Assembly (NCBI GenBank): GCA_009783355.1
Contig: WRHH01000002.1
Location: 1-64,000 of the forward strand
Source: Synergistaceae bacterium
GTDB taxonomy: Bacteria; Synergistota; Synergistia; Synergistales; Aminobacteriaceae
DNA length: 64,000 nucleotides
Direction of reading: 5' to 3'
Position numbers and translations under genes: made by a program. The stretch's first letter is position 1, and every line of letters starts with the position of its first letter. Positions 62,198 to 64,000 of this stretch are shown here, one piece after another. Under the pieces are notes generated by a model. That model was given only the letters and a program-made list of their open reading frames with translations. It was not told where the DNA came from and made no database searches.

Positions 62198-64000
62198 ATG
62201 CAGCAACTTGATATTCAGCAAGACAATCAACGATATAGCCAACATCACAACCCGCAGTATAATATAGAACGCGGGCTTTCAAGAGACGGCTATTTTGAAG
62301 CCATTTTTTCTGAAGACAGGTCTGAAGCCGTTAAAACAGCGTGGCAGGAGTTGTGGGCAAAAGTTTACGGCGAATGGACGGAGGCTCAGCTTTCTGAACT
62401 GGGAAACGCTTTTGTATTTACGGCATGGGCTCATAGCGGACAGAAAAGATCTTCAGGGAAACCATATATCGTACACACTTTAAGTGTTGCGATAATACTT
62501 GCGGACATGCAGTTAGACGTCTCGACCTTAGTCGCCGCCCTTCTTCATGATGTGCTTGAAGATACTAATGTACAAAAAGACGAGTTAATAAGCAAGTTTG
62601 GAGAAGATGTTGCAGCGCTTGTTGACGGAGTCACAAAGCTCAACAGGCTGCCGGAAATGTCCGCTGAGGACTATAAGGCGGAAAACTTGAGGAAAATGTT
62701 TATAGTTATGGGGAAAGATATTCGCGTCGTCCTCATTAAGCTTGCCGATAGACTGCATAACATGCGTACCCTTGGGGTTTTTCGCCACGAAAAACAAGTG
62801 CGGATAGCAAAAGAGACTCTTGAAATTTACGCTCCGCTTGCTCATAGACTTGGAATTTATGAGATGAAATGGGAACTTGAGGATCTTGCGTTTAGATATT
62901 CAGATCCTGAAACTTATGAGGATATTCGTAAAAAAGTACGAAAACGTATGCCGGACAGAGAGGCCATAGTACAAAGAGGCATAGACATTTTATCGGAGCA
63001 CCTTGAACAAGCAGATATAAAATTCCGAATAAAAGGGCGCGCAAAGCATTTTTTCAGTATTTACGGAAAAATGGAGCGAAAAAAACTCTCAGTTGAGCAG
63101 ATTTATGATCTTATTGCCATTCGTGTGCTTGTTAAGGATGTTGCAACCTGCTATGCTGCTCTTGGAGTCATTCACGCTACGTGGGTTCCTATTCCGGGAC
63201 AGTTTGACGATTACATAGCAAATCCAAAGAGCAATATGTATCAATCTTTGCATACTACTGTAATCGGCCCCGCCGGAGAACCGCTTGAGATACAGATAAG
63301 AACCGAAGAAATGAACCGCTTTGCAGAATATGGAGTTGCGGCGCATTGGCGGTATAAGACGGGGGACGCCGTCAGTAAAACTATAGAGACAAAATTAGAC
63401 TGGATAAGACAAGTGCTTGAAGGAGAACAAGAAGGAGAGGCGCCTTCTGATTTTGTTGAGCAACTCAAGACGGACATTTTTGCGCATGAAGTATGTGTTT
63501 TTACACCAAAAGGCAAGCCAATTTTAATGCCAAATGGCTCAACTATGATTGATTTTGCATACGCAGTTCACACCGAAGTCGGGAACCGGTGCGTGGGCGC
63601 TACGGTTGACGGGCGTATTGTTCCGTTATCAACAAAAGTGAAAAATGGGAATATAATAAAAATAACTACATCTCAACAGGGTACTCCGTCGCAGGATTGG
63701 CTCAAAATTGTCTACAGCAATAAAACGCGCAATAAGATAAGAACTTGGTTCAGGCAAACTGAAAAGTTCGACAGGCAGGAAAAACTGCAACGCGGAAATG
63801 AAATTCTTGAAAAAGAGCTGAAACGCAGGGAGTTGTCGCTTTCAAGCAATAAGGAGGAAATGTCTCCGCATCTCAATAAAATTGCGCGCGACCTGGGATT
63901 GGGCACGGGAGAGGATTTGATTGTCGCTATCGGAGGATCTTCTGTCAGTGTAAATACTGTTATACAACGCCTTACGCAGATATGGATTCAGCATCAGGCA
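62198..64000 (+). CDS. rel: Bifunctional (p)ppGpp synthetase/hydrolase, 3' end beyond window
   Basis: The frame is open from the ATG at 62198 to the window edge (601 codons). The hydrolase HD domain shows the His-Asp pair at 117-118 in ALLHDVLEDT and KLADRLHNMRTL. The synthetase region has RIKGRAKHFFSIYGKM then YDLIAIRVLV and SLHTTVIG. A TGS domain follows (VFTPKGKPILMPNGSTMIDF). It makes and degrades the stringent-response alarmone. The C-terminal helical/ACT part is outside the window. Confidence 0.94.
   Translation, partial: MQQLDIQQDNQRYSQHHNPQYNIERGLSRDGYFEAIFSEDRSEAVKTAWQELWAKVYGEWTEAQLSELGNAFVFTAWAHSGQKRSSGKPYIVHTLSVAIILADMQLDVSTLVAALLHDVLEDTNVQKDELISKFGEDVAALVDGVTKLNRLPEMSAEDYKAENLRKMFIVMGKDIRVVLIKLADRLHNMRTLGVFRHEKQVRIAKETLEIYAPLAHRLGIYEMKWELEDLAFRYSDPETYEDIRKKVRKRMPDREAIVQRGIDILSEHLEQADIKFRIKGRAKHFFSIYGKMERKKLSVEQIYDLIAIRVLVKDVATCYAALGVIHATWVPIPGQFDDYIANPKSNMYQSLHTTVIGPAGEPLEIQIRTEEMNRFAEYGVAAHWRYKTGDAVSKTIETKLDWIRQVLEGEQEGEAPSDFVEQLKTDIFAHEVCVFTPKGKPILMPNGSTMIDFAYAVHTEVGNRCVGATVDGRIVPLSTKVKNGNIIKITTSQQGTPSQDWLKIVYSNKTRNKIRTWFRQTEKFDRQEKLQRGNEILEKELKRRELSLSSNKEEMSPHLNKIARDLGLGTGEDLIVAIGGSSVSVNTVIQRLTQIWIQHQA

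Overview
The window looks like part of a chromosome from a strictly anaerobic, amino-acid-fermenting bacterium, most likely a member of the Synergistota (Synergistaceae type). The main clues are a large exported M14 peptidase whose C-terminus reads like the Synergist-CTERM sorting tail (Gly-Cys, small residues, hydrophobic helix, basic end), a selenocysteine-containing glycine/sarcosine/betaine-reductase-type protein B, TAXI-type TRAP transport genes, a flavodiiron protein and a LivJ-type binding protein. No rRNA, tRNA, CRISPR array or complete insertion sequence was recognised. The lineage is inferred from these markers, not tested.

Layout. 1-3.7 kb is an AT-rich, decaying accessory region. 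It holds exported ankyrin proteins, each followed by a gene starting with the same N-terminal peptide, an Rpn-type nuclease with a 12-bp minisatellite, and a 123-bp direct repeat that truncates one ankyrin gene. 3.7-10.4 kb carries housekeeping genes (comB, larC, a DUF4230 protein, ugd), a MITE-like element, a LivJ-like receptor and a decayed DUF1850/TRAP locus. 10.4-13.8 kb is a TerB_N protein, a BrxD-like (DUF2791) ATPase and an unknown gene. 14.2-21.3 kb (minus strand) is one catabolic unit: GrdE-like and Sec-containing GrdB-like proteins, TAXI receptor, fused TRAP permease, a tiny membrane protein and an exported acetamidase/formamidase homologue. 21.4-24 kb is the M14 peptidase. 24.3-26.9 kb is a zinc ribbon and an Lhr-like helicase that plausibly belongs with the TerB/BrxD pair. 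27-32 kb has an orphan DinJ antitoxin, a chemoreceptor, gene remnants and the flavodiiron protein.

32.3-38.6 kb holds the most striking locus: an 1831-residue protein joining a calcineurin-like metallophosphoesterase, a NACHT-type NTPase, 14 nearly identical WD40 repeats (two seven-blade propellers) and an ABC/OLD-like ATPase. It overlaps by 8 bp a gene for an HNH endonuclease. The ATPase + HNH pair is organised like the Septu (PtuA/PtuB) anti-phage system, here apparently fused to an NLR-like sensor.

38.7-43.3 kb: an SPL-family radical SAM protein, two small membrane proteins, a class V aminotransferase and miaB. 43.5-49.9 kb: a six-gene DUF4129-DUF4350-MoxR-DUF58-SpoIIM-RDD operon, with a convergent membrane gene after it. 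51.3-56.1 kb: a 1601-residue exported protein built from a duplicated Big2-(RCC1)7-InlB repeat module. 56.5-60.1 kb: cell-wall enzymes (M23 peptidase, lytic transglycosylase), a membrane-anchored flavodoxin, a small antitoxin-like ORF and an Ig-like surface protein. 60.5-64 kb: recJ and a bifunctional rel gene cut by the window end.

Small repeats pervade the intergenic DNA: GGGCGGC-type hairpins, GGGATTA tracts that supply the stop codons of the chemoreceptor and miaB, and other palindromes.
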